64,000 nt of DNA from Oscillospiraceae bacterium. Lineage in GTDB: Bacteria > Bacillota_A > Clostridia > Oscillospirales > Oscillospiraceae. Of this stretch, positions 51,598-60,809 are shown one piece after another. The notes beneath the pieces were generated by a model, which was not told the origin of the DNA, made no database searches, and saw only the letters and a program-made list of their open reading frames with translations. Where the stretch lies: assembly GCA_015068055.1 (NCBI GenBank), contig SVLG01000002.1:1-64000 (forward strand). Reading direction: 5' to 3'. The translations under genes and the position numbers were made by a program. Numbering within the stretch: the stretch's first letter is position 1; each line of letters begins with the position of its first letter.

Positions 51598-52310
51598 GTC
51601 TTTACTCCCCCGAATCGTCTGTCTCTCTGCCGGAAGGCAGCAATAGCCTTATCAATATCCTCCCGGCCAAAATCCGGCCAGAGGGTATCCGTAAAGTAGA
51701 ACTCCGTGTAGGCAAGCTGCCAGAGAAGGAAGTTCGATATACGATATTCACCGCCGGGTCGGATCATGATATCCGGATCCGGCATACCGGCCGTATCCAG
51801 ATGGGCAGATATGGTTTCTTCGCTGATTTCTCCGCCCGCGGACACCAGTTCATTCATCGCTCTTACCAGCTCATCCCGACCGCCGTAGTTGAGACAGAGA
51901 TTGGCCTGGCAGCAGCCGGGCAGGGTATCGGCGATGGCATCGGTACGGGCGATCAGCTCGCGGATTTTGGGGGAAAGCCCCGACTTATCACCCAGAATGC
52001 GCACACGGATCTGCTCCTTCTCCATCTTCTCGATGGACTCCAGCAGATAACTTTCCAGAAGCTTCATGATGGCGTCCACCTCCTCCGGCGGACGCTTCCA
52101 GTTTTCCGTGGAAAAGGCATAAACCGTCAGGTACTCCACACCCAGCTCCTTACAGTAGGAGGCGATGCGGCGGAAGGTTTCCGCGCCCTGACGGTGTCCG
52201 GCCTGACGGGGCAGGCCGCGCTTCTTTGCCCAGCGGCCGTTGCCGTCCATAATAATGGCAATGTGGCGGGGGAGCCCTTCAGCCGCCCCCGCCTTTTTCA
52301 TTTCACTCAT
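51594..52310 (-). CDS. uppS: Undecaprenyl diphosphate synthase
   Basis: 238 aa. cis-prenyltransferase making the C55 carrier for wall synthesis. IIMDGNGRWAKKRG with catalytic D22, then YLTVYAFSTENWKRP, and the C-terminal PDPDIMIRPGGEYRISNFLLWQLAYTEF block. The usual TSGE is SGGE-like here (RPGGEYRIS), a mild variant. ATG 52310 is 1 nt after the frr stop. Confidence 0.96.
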   Translation of the reverse strand: MSEMKKAGAAEGLPRHIAIIMDGNGRWAKKRGLPRQAGHRQGAETFRRIASYCKELGVEYLTVYAFSTENWKRPPEEVDAIMKLLESYLLESIEKMEKEQIRVRILGDKSGLSPKIRELIARTDAIADTLPGCCQANLCLNYGGRDELVRAMNELVSAGGEISEETISAHLDTAGMPDPDIMIRPGGEYRISNFLLWQLAYTEFYFTDTLWPDFGREDIDKAIAAFRQRDRRFGGVKT

Positions 52311-52311
52311 A

Positions 52312-52866
52312 TCAGATCTCGAAGAGTTCTTTTTCCTTCTTCTCGGTGAGCTTATCGACTTCCTTGATATAGTCGTCGGTAAGCTTCTGCAGGTCCTTCT
52401 CAAGAATCTTCAGATCGTCCTCCGTGATCTCGGACTTCTTCTGTTCCTTTTTGAACTTGTCCATGGCATCGCGGCGGATGTTACGAACGGCTACCTTGGC
52501 ATCCTCACCGTACTTGCGCACCTGCTTGGCCAGATCCTTACGGCGCTCCTCCGTGAGCTGAGGGAACACCAGACGGATGCTGCGGCCGTCGTTCTGGGGG
52601 TTGATACCCAGCTCAGAAGTCAGGATAGCCTTCTCGATCCCCTTCAGGGCGGAAGCATCCCAGGGCTGGATCATCAGGGTACGGGCGTCGGGAGAGGCGA
52701 TGGACGCGATCTGGCGGATGGGGGTGGGCACACCATAGTAATCCACGCTGATCTGGTCCAGCACGGCGGCATTGGCGCGGCCGGCACGCACGGCGGCAAA
52801 CTGGGTAGAGAGAACCTCCGTGGTTTTAATCATTCTTTCCTCAAAGATCTCAAGCTCAGCAGACAT
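52312..52866 (-). CDS. frr: Ribosome recycling factor
   Basis: 184 aa, exact family length. Three-helix bundle plus beta domain: VLSTQFAAVRAGRANAAVLDQI, YYGVPTPIRQIASI, LTEERRKDLAKQV and the helical C-terminus. Acts with EF-G after termination. ATG has GGGAGGAAA upstream. Between pyrH and uppS as in most bacteria. Confidence 0.97.
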   Translation of the reverse strand: MSAELEIFEERMIKTTEVLSTQFAAVRAGRANAAVLDQISVDYYGVPTPIRQIASIASPDARTLMIQPWDASALKGIEKAILTSELGINPQNDGRSIRLVFPQLTEERRKDLAKQVRKYGEDAKVAVRNIRRDAMDKFKKEQKKSEITEDDLKILEKDLQKLTDDYIKEVDKLTEKKEKELFEI

Positions 52867-52886
52867 TGTAATTTCCTCCCTGTTTC

Positions 52887-53606
52887 TTATCGTACTATAG
52901 TGCCGACAGCCTCGCCGTGAAGGACGCGGAGGATGTTCTCCGGATCCTTCAGGGCAAAGACCATCACGGGTATACGGTTATCCATCGCCATACAGGTGGC
53001 CGTGGAGTCCATGACCGCCAGACGCTGGGCCAGGACTTCCTCATAGCTGAGAGAATCGTAGCGAACAGCCGCCGGATCCATGCGGGGATCGGCACTGTAC
53101 ACGCCGTCCACATTCTTGGCGAGAAGCACCACATCGGCCTGAATGAGGGCCGCACGAAGGACAGCACCGGTATCCGTGGAGAAGAAAGGACTGCCGGTGC
53201 CGGCGCCGAAGATGACCACATGGCCGCTCTTCAGATAATCGTCCGCCTTTTCCACACAGAAGACTTCACCCACGCTCTGGATGGCAAGGCCGGTCATAAC
53301 CTTGGCGGGCACGCCGTTCTGCTCCAGCACATCCTGCAGAGCGATGCAGTTCATAACCGTGGCCATCATACCCATGTAGTCGGCCTTGGCCCGGTTCATC
53401 TTGCCTTCACCATTCTTGACGCCCCGCCAGAAGTTGCCGCCGCCAACCACGACGCCGACCTCCACGCCCTCGGCCACACAGCGGCCAATGACCTGGCATA
53501 CCTCGTTCATGACAGTGAAATCCAGACCGGTCTTTTCATCGCCTGCCAGCGCCTCGCCGCTGACCTTCAGCAGCACGCGCTTATAAATGGGCTTTTCGCT
53601 TCGCAT
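52887..53606 (-). CDS. pyrH: UMP kinase
   Basis: 239 aa hexameric UMP kinase. KVSGEALAG near residue 13, VVGGGNFWRG, ADYMGMMATVMNCIALQD, GAGTGSPFFSTDTGA and the C-terminal ILRVLHGEAVGTIV. Phosphorylates UMP to UDP. ATG has AGGAGGAAG upstream. First gene of the long pyrH-to-polC transcript. Confidence 0.97.
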   Translation of the reverse strand: MRSEKPIYKRVLLKVSGEALAGDEKTGLDFTVMNEVCQVIGRCVAEGVEVGVVVGGGNFWRGVKNGEGKMNRAKADYMGMMATVMNCIALQDVLEQNGVPAKVMTGLAIQSVGEVFCVEKADDYLKSGHVVIFGAGTGSPFFSTDTGAVLRAALIQADVVLLAKNVDGVYSADPRMDPAAVRYDSLSYEEVLAQRLAVMDSTATCMAMDNRIPVMVFALKDPENILRVLHGEAVGTIVR

Positions 53607-53709
53607 CCTCTTACTTCCTCCTGTATGTTCTTGCTGTTATTCTAATATATAGTGCCGAATTTTAAAAGACTTATTTTGTGAACAAATGATCTCGTCCCGG
53701 TTTCTGTTT

Positions 53710-54621
53710 TTAAAGATCGAGAATACCCATGATCACGATGCCGACGATCACAATTCCTATGCAAAGGTAGTGCTTTTTGGAAAGCTTCTCCTTCAGGAAG
53801 AGGCGGCTCCAAAGCACCGATGCCACGCAGTAGGAGGAAATGATGGGCGCCGCAAAGGCCACATGCTCTGTATCCGCGAGGGCATAGATGTAGAAGAACT
53901 GACCGATGGTCTCAAAAATGGCACCGGTATAACGGGGAGCTTCCTCGCTGGGAATAAGCTTTTCCTTCTTGATGCCAAAGGTATACACAGCGCAGATGAC
54001 ACCGCAGGCCAGGAACGTAAGCTCATAGGCCACGTTGGCGCTGTCCTCATTGAGAACCTCCAGCACGCGGCTGTCGGCAAAGGTTCCCAGAGCGTCCAGC
54101 AGGCAGTAGATGATGGGGATGAGGATGGCGATCCAACTCTTGGCGTAGTGGTAATTGGACTCGTCCTGACGGGCCTTGCGCAGTTCCTCGTCCTCCCGGG
54201 CCTCGGTGATGCCAAGACCGATAACACCCGCGCAGACCAGAGCTACGGCCACCAGGGCAACCGGCGGCAGGTCCTCGCCGATGCCAACGGTGGCAAAGGT
54301 CAGAATAGCCACAATAGCACCCGAACTGTTGCAGATGGGCGAAGAGATAGAAAGCTCAATATACCGCAGACCCAGATAGCCAATGGCCATGGACAGGATA
54401 TAGAGCATGGAGACAGGCAGATAGGTCAGGATAACCGAGGCGTTGATCTCCACGCCGCCCACAAAGATCTCATATGCCGCATGAAGACCCATCACCACAC
54501 CAACGGCGGTGACCATCTTCAGGTGGCTGTATTTATCCCGCTCGTTGCGGCAGCCGATTTTGGAAAAGAGGTCAGAACCGCTCCAGCAAATGAGCGTAAT
54601 AATTGCAAACCAGAACCACAT
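53710..54621 (-). CDS. EamA/DMT-family transporter
   Basis: 303 aa with about ten helices in two EamA halves. The first half begins MWFWFAIITLICWSGSDLFSKIG; the second carries AFAAPIISSYCVASVLWSRLFLKEKLSKKHY near the end. A longer central acidic loop (EAREDEELRKARQDES) lies between the halves. Substrate unknown. ATG has AAAGGTG 10 nt upstream. Lies 18 nt after the metallohydrolase gene in the same direction. Confidence 0.85.
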   Translation of the reverse strand: MWFWFAIITLICWSGSDLFSKIGCRNERDKYSHLKMVTAVGVVMGLHAAYEIFVGGVEINASVILTYLPVSMLYILSMAIGYLGLRYIELSISSPICNSSGAIVAILTFATVGIGEDLPPVALVAVALVCAGVIGLGITEAREDEELRKARQDESNYHYAKSWIAILIPIIYCLLDALGTFADSRVLEVLNEDSANVAYELTFLACGVICAVYTFGIKKEKLIPSEEAPRYTGAIFETIGQFFYIYALADTEHVAFAAPIISSYCVASVLWSRLFLKEKLSKKHYLCIGIVIVGIVIMGILDL

Positions 54622-54639
54622 TATTTAGTTTTCACCTTT

Positions 54640-56241
54640 CTATTTATAGCGACGGCAAAGCTCCTCAACAGCTGTAATGAAGCTCTGCAATTCCCTGTTG
54701 GAGCGGCCCTTGCAGCGGCGGATAAGCGCCATAAGGTCCTCTCCGGCCTTCGTAAGTTTCCGGAAGAGATCCTGACCACCGCCAGCCTCCCGGCTCTTTA
54801 CCGGGACAGGAACACCCTCAGGGCAATCGGTGAAACATTCTTCGCCAAGGTCGAAAACCGTGCCGCTGTAAGGGGCAAAGGCCTTGTAGCCATGCTCCGT
54901 CTCCAGATAGGCGGCAAAGTCGTCGGTGACGCTGTCTTCACCATGGTTCACAAAAACAAGTTTCGGCTTCGTTTCAAATCCGGCCAGCCACGCCACCAGA
55001 CCGTCACGGTCAGCATGGCCGCTCTTGCCTGGCAGGAGCCCCACCTCGCAGCGAACGCTGATGTCCTCACCAAAGAGCTTTACCTTTTCCGCGCCCTCAT
55101 AGAGTTTGCGGCCAAGAGTGCCCTCCGCCTGATAACCAACAAAGAGGACGGTGCTTTCTTCCCGCCAGATGTTGTGCTTGAGATGGTGGCGGATGCGTCC
55201 GGCCTCACACATGCCGCTGGCAGAGAGAATAACCTTGGGGGTCTTGTCAAGATTCAGCGCCTTGGAGTCATCGCTGGAAAGAGTCATGCGCAGACCGTCA
55301 AACCACAGCGGGTTGATGCCCGCATCCACCAGTGCTCTCGTCTCCTCGTCCAGACAATCGTTGCCGCACTGCTGGTAAATGGCCGTGGCCTCGTTGGCCA
55401 TGGGACTGTCTACATAGACAGGGAAGCCGTCGTGGCCGGTAACCATGCCCTTTTCCTTGATCTCGCGGATGAAATAGAGCATTTCCTGAGTGCGGCCCAC
55501 AGCAAAGGAAGGAATGATAACATTACCGCCCCGATCCAGCGTTTTCTGGATATACTCTGCCAGAGTTTCTACCGGCGGGTGGCTGCGGTCATGGAGACGG
55601 TCCCCGTAGGTGGACTCCACCACCACATAGTCCGCCTCTGCCACAGTCTGCGGAACATTGCGGATGATGGGCTGGTTGATGTTGCCCACGTCACCGGAGA
55701 ACACCACCTTGCGCTTTGTATCCCCCTCGCTCATCCAAACCTCGATGCAGGCAGAACCCAGCAGGTGGCACACATCGCTGAAGCGGACGGCAAAGTTATC
55801 GCTGATCTGCAGCGTATCGCCGTAGCGCACGGGACGCAGATGCTGAATGGCCAGTTCCGCGTGTTCCATGCTGTAAAGCGGTTCTTCTTCCGCCCGGCCG
55901 GCCCGCTTGTTCTTCCGGTTCTTCCACTCTGCCTCAGACTCCTGAATATGGGCGCAGTCACGCAGCATGATGCGGCAGAGATTGCAGGTTTCCTCCGTGG
56001 CATAGATCAGTCCGTCAAAACCTTCCTTGTAGAGGAGCGGTAATTTACCGGAATGGTCCACATGGGCATGAGTCAGCAGGACGAAGTCAATTTCACCGGA
56101 AGCAACGGGCAGTTCCTGATTGACAAAGATGTCCTGTCCCTGCTCCATGCCGCAGTCCACCAAACCAAGATGCCCTCCGGCCTCCAGCAGGGTACAGCTT
56201 CCTGTCACTTCATGGGCTGCACCTAAAAATGTCAATTTCAT
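54640..56241 (-). CDS. Metallo-beta-lactamase/beta-CASP RNA hydrolase
   Basis: 533 aa. N-terminal MBL domain with the zinc motif HAHVDHSG (H58, H60, D62, H63), later CHLLGSACIEVW and FSGDVG; beta-CASP insert (IIPSFAVGRTQEMLYFI, YVDSPMA); RMMBL-type end (FVGYQAEGTLGRKL, KSGHADRDGLVAWL, FVNHGEDS). The family (YsgA/CPSF-like) cleaves RNA; the specific substrate is unknown. An extra C-terminal helical tail follows about residue 460. ATG has AAAGGGG upstream. Confidence 0.93.
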   Translation of the reverse strand: MKLTFLGAAHEVTGSCTLLEAGGHLGLVDCGMEQGQDIFVNQELPVASGEIDFVLLTHAHVDHSGKLPLLYKEGFDGLIYATEETCNLCRIMLRDCAHIQESEAEWKNRKNKRAGRAEEEPLYSMEHAELAIQHLRPVRYGDTLQISDNFAVRFSDVCHLLGSACIEVWMSEGDTKRKVVFSGDVGNINQPIIRNVPQTVAEADYVVVESTYGDRLHDRSHPPVETLAEYIQKTLDRGGNVIIPSFAVGRTQEMLYFIREIKEKGMVTGHDGFPVYVDSPMANEATAIYQQCGNDCLDEETRALVDAGINPLWFDGLRMTLSSDDSKALNLDKTPKVILSASGMCEAGRIRHHLKHNIWREESTVLFVGYQAEGTLGRKLYEGAEKVKLFGEDISVRCEVGLLPGKSGHADRDGLVAWLAGFETKPKLVFVNHGEDSVTDDFAAYLETEHGYKAFAPYSGTVFDLGEECFTDCPEGVPVPVKSREAGGGQDLFRKLTKAGEDLMALIRRCKGRSNRELQSFITAVEELCRRYK

Positions 56242-56293
56242 ACCGTTCCCCTTTCTTTTGTCAATTCAAGTAATTATACACCACAATATCTTG

Positions 56294-58306
56294 TTATGCA
56301 ACCAAAATTCTCCTGCAAAGAGCCAACAATGCACAAAGGACTACGCCGCAGGCGGTGGGGATCGCCGCAGCAAGAAGCGTACAGCCCAGACTGCCGCTCT
56401 CTTTATGTATGGTGCGGAGCGTAGTGGCACAGGGCCAGTGGCAGAGCGTGAAGATCAGAACAGCCGCCGCCGTAAAGACATCCCAACCCTGCGCGCGCAG
56501 GAGGATTTCCAGCTGCGAAAGAGAGGAGCTGTCCTGCAGATGCTGCGCTCCGGTATAGATAAGCAGCATGGAAGGAAGCGCGATCTCATTGGCCGGCAGT
56601 GCCAGAATGAAACCAAGCAGTATGGCTCCGTCCATGCACAGCAGCCGACCGGGGCCATCCAGCGCAGAGCGGGCCCACTGCAGCAGGGCGGTTCCCCACA
56701 GCTCCGTGTTGGCAAGCAGCCAGATCAAAAGCCCCGCCGGTGCTGCCACCGCAACCGCCCGCACCAACATGGGCAGCGTTCTCTCCATCAACGATCGCAG
56801 CAGCACCGCCTTCCACTGCGGCTTCCGATAGGGCGGCAGTTCCAGTGCGAACGAAGAGAGTCTGCCGCGAAACAGCGTCGCAGACAGAAGGCGGGATGCC
56901 AGAAAGGTCAGAAGCACTCCCAGCACGATCAACAGCGCCAGCAGTACCGCAGGAAGTAATCCGCCCCTCCCCGCAAAAAAGATGCTCATAACGGTAATCA
57001 GAAGCGGAAAACGGCCGTTGCAGGGCATAAAAGCATTGGTAAGCTGAGAAAGGAGCCGCTCTCGCGGTGAATCGATGATACGACTTCCGGTTACACCGAC
57101 CGCGTTGCAGCCCAGCCCCATCATCATGCACAGCCCCTGTTTGCCGCAGGCTCCGCAGCGCTGAAATGCCCCGTCCAGATAAAAGGCTGCACGCGGCAGA
57201 TACCCCAGATCCTCCAATACGGTAAAAAGCGGAAAAAACACCGCCATGGGCGGCAGCATCACCGCAGCCACCCAGGCCGTAGTCCGCCATACACCATCGA
57301 AAAGCACACTCAGCAGCGTTGCTCCGACGCCCGCCCCCTGCAAAATGCGGCGCAGCCACTCACCCAGTGCAAAAAGCATCCGGCACAGCCAGTCGGACGG
57401 CACATTGGCCGCCGCCATGGTAAGCCACAAAACCAGCGACAGGAGCCCCAGCATACTCAAAAATCCCCACACAGGATGCGTCAGGAGGCGGTCTATTTTC
57501 AGTCCCCGGGGCAGCGCGGCGGAACCGGATACGCAGGCACTGCAAAGTTCCTCCGCCCATCTGTCCAGATATCCGGCACAATAATCCTCCAAGGCTTCAG
57601 GCGTATAGTCTGTCTCCGCAAGATCGCTGCGGGCCGTCTCAATCAGCCGCTCCAGCTCCGCATCTTTCGCAGCATCCAGACAAAGACTCCGGGATAGGGC
57701 TGAAACAAGCCCCGTATCTCCTGCTGTAAGAGCCCGTGCCAGCCACATGGCAGGAAGCGGCTGCTGTTCGAGATAAGCGGCCAAGGGTGTCAGGACCCGC
57801 TTTACCTCTTCCGGAAGCGGCACATCTGCACACGCTGCAGGTTCTGCGCCCAACGCCTCATACAGTTCCTGGACACCATCACCCGACGTCGCGTTTATGG
57901 GCAGTACCGGAATGCCCAGCATAGCCGAGAGCCGTTGACTGTCCACATGTATTCCGTTTCGCTCCGCCTCGTCCATCAGATTTACGCAAAGCAGCGCGTT
58001 CCCGCGGAGTTCAAGCACCTGCAGCACCAGCAGCAGGCTGCGGCGCAAATTCGTTGCATCGGCCACCAGCAGCAGTTTATCGGCCTGGGAAAATAAAACG
58101 AAGTCCCGGGTCAACTCCTCCTCAGCGCTTCGGGCGGCCAGCGAGTAGCTGCCGGGCGTATCCACCAAAAGCATATCCTTCCAAAGCCCCGAAGCGCTGC
58201 CTACCGTTTTACCCGGCCAGTTGCCCGTGTGCTGACTGAGTCCTGTAAGCCGGTTGAAGAGCGTGCTTTTCCCCACATTCGGATTCCCGCAGAGTCCCAC
58301 AAGCAA
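56294..58306 (-). CDS. feoB: Ferrous iron transport protein B
   Basis: 670 aa. N-terminal G domain: GNPNVGKS (7-14), G2 Thr in NWPGKTVG, DTPG (49-52), NLMD (109-112); then a helical spacer and the FeoB membrane core with LPRAAFYLDGAFQRCGACGKQ, LGCNAVGVTGSRIIDSPRE and FMPCNGRFPLLI. Imports Fe(II) under anaerobic conditions. TTG start at 58306 with GGGGGG 7 nt upstream; the nearby ATG 58313 is out of frame. No feoA or feoC is adjacent. Confidence 0.94.
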   Translation of the reverse strand: MLVGLCGNPNVGKSTLFNRLTGLSQHTGNWPGKTVGSASGLWKDMLLVDTPGSYSLAARSAEEELTRDFVLFSQADKLLLVADATNLRRSLLLVLQVLELRGNALLCVNLMDEAERNGIHVDSQRLSAMLGIPVLPINATSGDGVQELYEALGAEPAACADVPLPEEVKRVLTPLAAYLEQQPLPAMWLARALTAGDTGLVSALSRSLCLDAAKDAELERLIETARSDLAETDYTPEALEDYCAGYLDRWAEELCSACVSGSAALPRGLKIDRLLTHPVWGFLSMLGLLSLVLWLTMAAANVPSDWLCRMLFALGEWLRRILQGAGVGATLLSVLFDGVWRTTAWVAAVMLPPMAVFFPLFTVLEDLGYLPRAAFYLDGAFQRCGACGKQGLCMMMGLGCNAVGVTGSRIIDSPRERLLSQLTNAFMPCNGRFPLLITVMSIFFAGRGGLLPAVLLALLIVLGVLLTFLASRLLSATLFRGRLSSFALELPPYRKPQWKAVLLRSLMERTLPMLVRAVAVAAPAGLLIWLLANTELWGTALLQWARSALDGPGRLLCMDGAILLGFILALPANEIALPSMLLIYTGAQHLQDSSSLSQLEILLRAQGWDVFTAAAVLIFTLCHWPCATTLRTIHKESGSLGCTLLAAAIPTACGVVLCALLALCRRILVA

Positions 58307-58358
58307 AACCCATCCCCCCCTGTTTACAGCGTATGCATCACAGCGGTTACAGGTGCTA

Positions 58359-58387
58359 TTTACAAAGTCGGCCGTTTAAGATATAAT
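58359..58387 (+). promoter_or_regulatory. Promoter for serine hydrolase gene
   Basis: TTTACA, 17-bp spacer, TATAAT, 33 bp before the ATG at 58420. Confidence 0.7.
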
Positions 58388-58419
58388 TTTACCGCAAAAA
58401 ACAAATCTGGTGAAAAGCA

Positions 58420-59484
58420 ATGTTAAAACGAATTATTTTTATACTTCTTGCCGCTCTCCTTCTGACGCTCCCCTGCGCCGCTGCCGAAGCAGCGGAGGCA
58501 GCGGTTCTGGACGAGAACGAACTGGACGCGCTGTTGGCTCCTTTGGTGGAAAAGCATTCCCTGAACGACAGCAATTTTGGTCTGGCTTTCCTCTATACCG
58601 GTACAAACGAGAGCTACTTTGTTAACGGAGACAGCTATTTCTACGCAGCCAGTCTCTTTAAAGTCCCCCTGTGCATGGTGATAGCGGAAAAAGTCTCTTC
58701 CGGAGAGCTGACCCAGGACTCCATTTTCTCCGACGTCCCCGTCCGTATTATTGAGGAGCGCTGCCTCATAGCTTCCAACAATGGCTTTGCCGCCAACATA
58801 TACGATGCGTTGGGCGATGAGGCCGACGAGCTGATGGTCAGCTACAGCGGGATTGACTATGCCAGCATTCCGGAAACCGGCTATAAACACAACTACTCGC
58901 CGCGCTTGATGCTCAACACACTGCAAACGCTCTATGAAGATCCGGAACGTTTCCCAAACATCCTTGAGTGCATGCTGCAGGCACAGCCCGGAAACTATTT
59001 CCGCAAGTCGCTGGAGGGTCGCTACGATGTGGCGCAAAAGTACGGCCAGTACAGCGGTTCACTTAACAACGCCGGCATCATCTACACCCCCACCCCTGTC
59101 ATTCTGGTGGTGATGACCAATCACCTGAACAGCGGCATGAACCTGATTGCAGACTTGGCGGAGCTCTTTGCCGAATACTCTCTTACACTGGATGAGCGCA
59201 TCCGGGTCAGAGAGGAGGAACGGCTGGCCGCCGAGGAGGCAGAGCGGCAGCGGATGGCGGCCGAAGAGGCCGAACGCGAGCGCATCGCAGCCGAAGAGGC
59301 TGCTGCCAAAGCAGAAAAGGAACGACAGGCTGCGGAGGAAGCCGCCCGGGTCGAGGCGGCCCGTTTGGATGAGGAGGCCCGCCTGGCTGCATTGAAACAG
59401 CGCACGCAAACGGCCGTCATTTTGGGAGGCACCCTCATTCTGCTGCTCTCCCTCCTGCTGGTTTATGTTATAAAGAAGCGCTGA
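58420..59484 (+). CDS. Membrane-anchored class A beta-lactamase-like serine hydrolase
   Basis: 354 aa. Signal peptide (about 1-22), serine hydrolase domain (about 30-250), highly charged coiled coil of AEEAER-type heptads (about 254-325), and a C-terminal membrane helix (about 329-349). SxxK is present: S78-LFK81. The SDN loop is S119-N-N and the KTG motif is K207-Y-G, so the active site departs from true beta-lactamases. YTPTPVILVVMTNH near 222-235 is the family's final strand. Probably a wall-active carboxypeptidase or esterase held on the outer membrane face, or an inactive homologue. ATG with GGTGA upstream. Confidence 0.75.
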   Translation: MLKRIIFILLAALLLTLPCAAAEAAEAAVLDENELDALLAPLVEKHSLNDSNFGLAFLYTGTNESYFVNGDSYFYAASLFKVPLCMVIAEKVSSGELTQDSIFSDVPVRIIEERCLIASNNGFAANIYDALGDEADELMVSYSGIDYASIPETGYKHNYSPRLMLNTLQTLYEDPERFPNILECMLQAQPGNYFRKSLEGRYDVAQKYGQYSGSLNNAGIIYTPTPVILVVMTNHLNSGMNLIADLAELFAEYSLTLDERIRVREEERLAAEEAERQRMAAEEAERERIAAEEAAAKAEKERQAAEEAARVEAARLDEEARLAALKQRTQTAVILGGTLILLLSLLLVYVIKKR

Positions 59485-59516
59485 AAAATCGCCGGAGCTG
59501 CGCTCCGGCGATTTTT
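59484..59516. terminator. Bidirectional terminator
   Basis: A 14-bp perfect stem AAAAATCGCCGGAG/CTCCGGCGATTTTT with a 5-nt loop between the converging serine hydrolase and EamA genes. Confidence 0.93.
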
Positions 59517-60393
59517 ATCGCTCAATCTTCTTTTTATGAAACAACGGCAGGACGTGGGGTGCCGCCGCACCTCCAATAATGAGGATGGCACCAAGCCACT
59601 GCAGGACACTCAGTCGGTCGCCAAGGAAAATCGCCGCAAAAAACAGCGCGCTGGCGGGGTCCACATAGCTGCAAAGCGCCACCGTCTGGGCCGGAAGAAA
59701 CTGCATGGAGCTGAAATAAATGAGCAGGGCAATGCCGGAATGGACAATCCCCAGAGCCAGCATGAATACCACGTCCTTCCAGCCGTAAGCCGGCGGGCCA
59801 AAGCCCTGACTCAACAGCACATACGGCACCATAACGATGGCCGCGCCCACCAGCTGGACAATGGTGATTTCCAGACCGGAAAGTCCATGGACACTCTTGT
59901 TGGAGAGAGTAACCATGCAATAGAGAAGGGCTGCCAGCAAACCGCAGGCAACGCCTCTCAGCGGATCACTGCCGCCGGCCGTAACACCGTTTACGATCAC
60001 CATACCGATCACCGCTGCGGCGATGGAGACAATCTTGATCGGCGTCATCTTCTCCCTGAACAGGAAGATAGACGCTATGCACACCAGCACCGGCTCCGTA
60101 TAATAGCAGAGCGTGGCAATGCTCACATCCACATAGCGGTACGCGTCAAACAGAAAGACCCAGTTGAATCCCATAATCACACCGGTGACAAGGAGCTGAA
60201 TCCCATAGCGACGTATGCCGGCCACATCCGGCTTCTTTCCCCGGATGAAAAAGACCAGCAGCAGAAACGCCAGTCCCAGTACGACGCGGCAGAGAACAAT
60301 CTGCTCACTGGAATAGGAGACCTGATTTACAAATACCGGCAGACTCCCCCAAATGAGCATGGACGAGATGAGCATAATGTAAGCTTTCAGCAC
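59515..60393 (-). CDS. EamA/DMT-family transporter
   Basis: 292 aa, ten helices, two EamA repeats (IWGSLPVFVNQVSYSSEQIVLCR and LYCMVTLSNKSVHGLSGLE). The C-terminal half has YVDPASALFFAAIFLGDRLSVLQWLGAILIIGG, the common RhaT/EamA ending. GTG start at 60393 with AGGAGAG upstream. Exported metabolite unknown. A promoter was not evident. Confidence 0.87.
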   Translation of the reverse strand: MLKAYIMLISSMLIWGSLPVFVNQVSYSSEQIVLCRVVLGLAFLLLVFFIRGKKPDVAGIRRYGIQLLVTGVIMGFNWVFLFDAYRYVDVSIATLCYYTEPVLVCIASIFLFREKMTPIKIVSIAAAVIGMVIVNGVTAGGSDPLRGVACGLLAALLYCMVTLSNKSVHGLSGLEITIVQLVGAAIVMVPYVLLSQGFGPPAYGWKDVVFMLALGIVHSGIALLIYFSSMQFLPAQTVALCSYVDPASALFFAAIFLGDRLSVLQWLGAILIIGGAAAPHVLPLFHKKKIER

Positions 60394-60522
60394 GGTGACA
60401 TCTCTCCTCTCTGATGGTTTCGGTCAATCGTAGCACCGCGACCGGTCTTCGTCAATAGACCGGTGCTAATTTTCCCCGGCGGCTCATATAGATGGACTAC
60501 GTGAGTATGGGGAGTGGTGTTT

Positions 60523-60771
60523 GTGCGCACTAGCATCGAAGACAGGGCCTGTGAGCTGGCAAACTATATCATTGAAAACAATACCACCGTCCGGGCTGCC
60601 GCCAAGCGTTTCGGTATTTCCAAAAGCACGGTACATAAAGATGTTACGGAGCGGCTTGAACACATTGACCGCACGCTTTGGCATAAGGTACGAAAGGTGC
60701 TGGAACTCAACAAGGCCGAACGGCATATCCGGGGCGGCAACGCCACCAGGCGGAAATATAAGGGAGAATAG
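60523..60771 (+). CDS. spoIIID: Sporulation transcriptional regulator SpoIIID
   Basis: 82 aa. A small HTH protein that adjusts the sigma-E regulon in the mother cell. VRAAAKRFGISKSTVHKDVTERL (about 26-48) is the diagnostic helix-turn-helix, and RHIRGGNATRRKYK is the basic C-terminal DNA-contact tail. GTG 60523 is 8 nt after GGGGAG; two GTG codons earlier in frame (60514, 60517) overlap that site. Followed by a short hairpin (GGTGC/GCACC). Confidence 0.94.
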   Translation: MRTSIEDRACELANYIIENNTTVRAAAKRFGISKSTVHKDVTERLEHIDRTLWHKVRKVLELNKAERHIRGGNATRRKYKGE

Positions 60772-60772
60772 G

Positions 60773-60787
60773 GGGTGCAAAAGCACC
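60773..60787 (+). terminator. Short hairpin after spoIIID
   Basis: GGGTGC-AAAA-GCACC; only five or six pairs with no T run, so a weak terminator at best. Confidence 0.35.
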
Positions 60788-60794
60788 TCCTGTT

Positions 60795-60803
60795 TGCTAT
60801 AAT
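60795..60803 (+). promoter_or_regulatory. Extended -10 promoter of radical SAM gene
   Basis: TGC-TATAAT, an extended -10 element (TGn), 6 nt before the ATG at 60810. Transcription would start at or next to the start codon. The -35 region (TGCAAA) is poor. Confidence 0.6.
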
Positions 60804-60809
60804 GAGCCT

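Noticed and set aside
53686..56043. 785-codon open frame antisense to the EamA transporter and metallohydrolase genes
   Set aside because: Shadow of two real genes; it crosses their boundary, has no ribosome site and no recognisable motif.
59220..59400. Repetitive GC-rich tract considered as an independent repeat
   Set aside because: It encodes the AEEAER coiled coil of the serine hydrolase.
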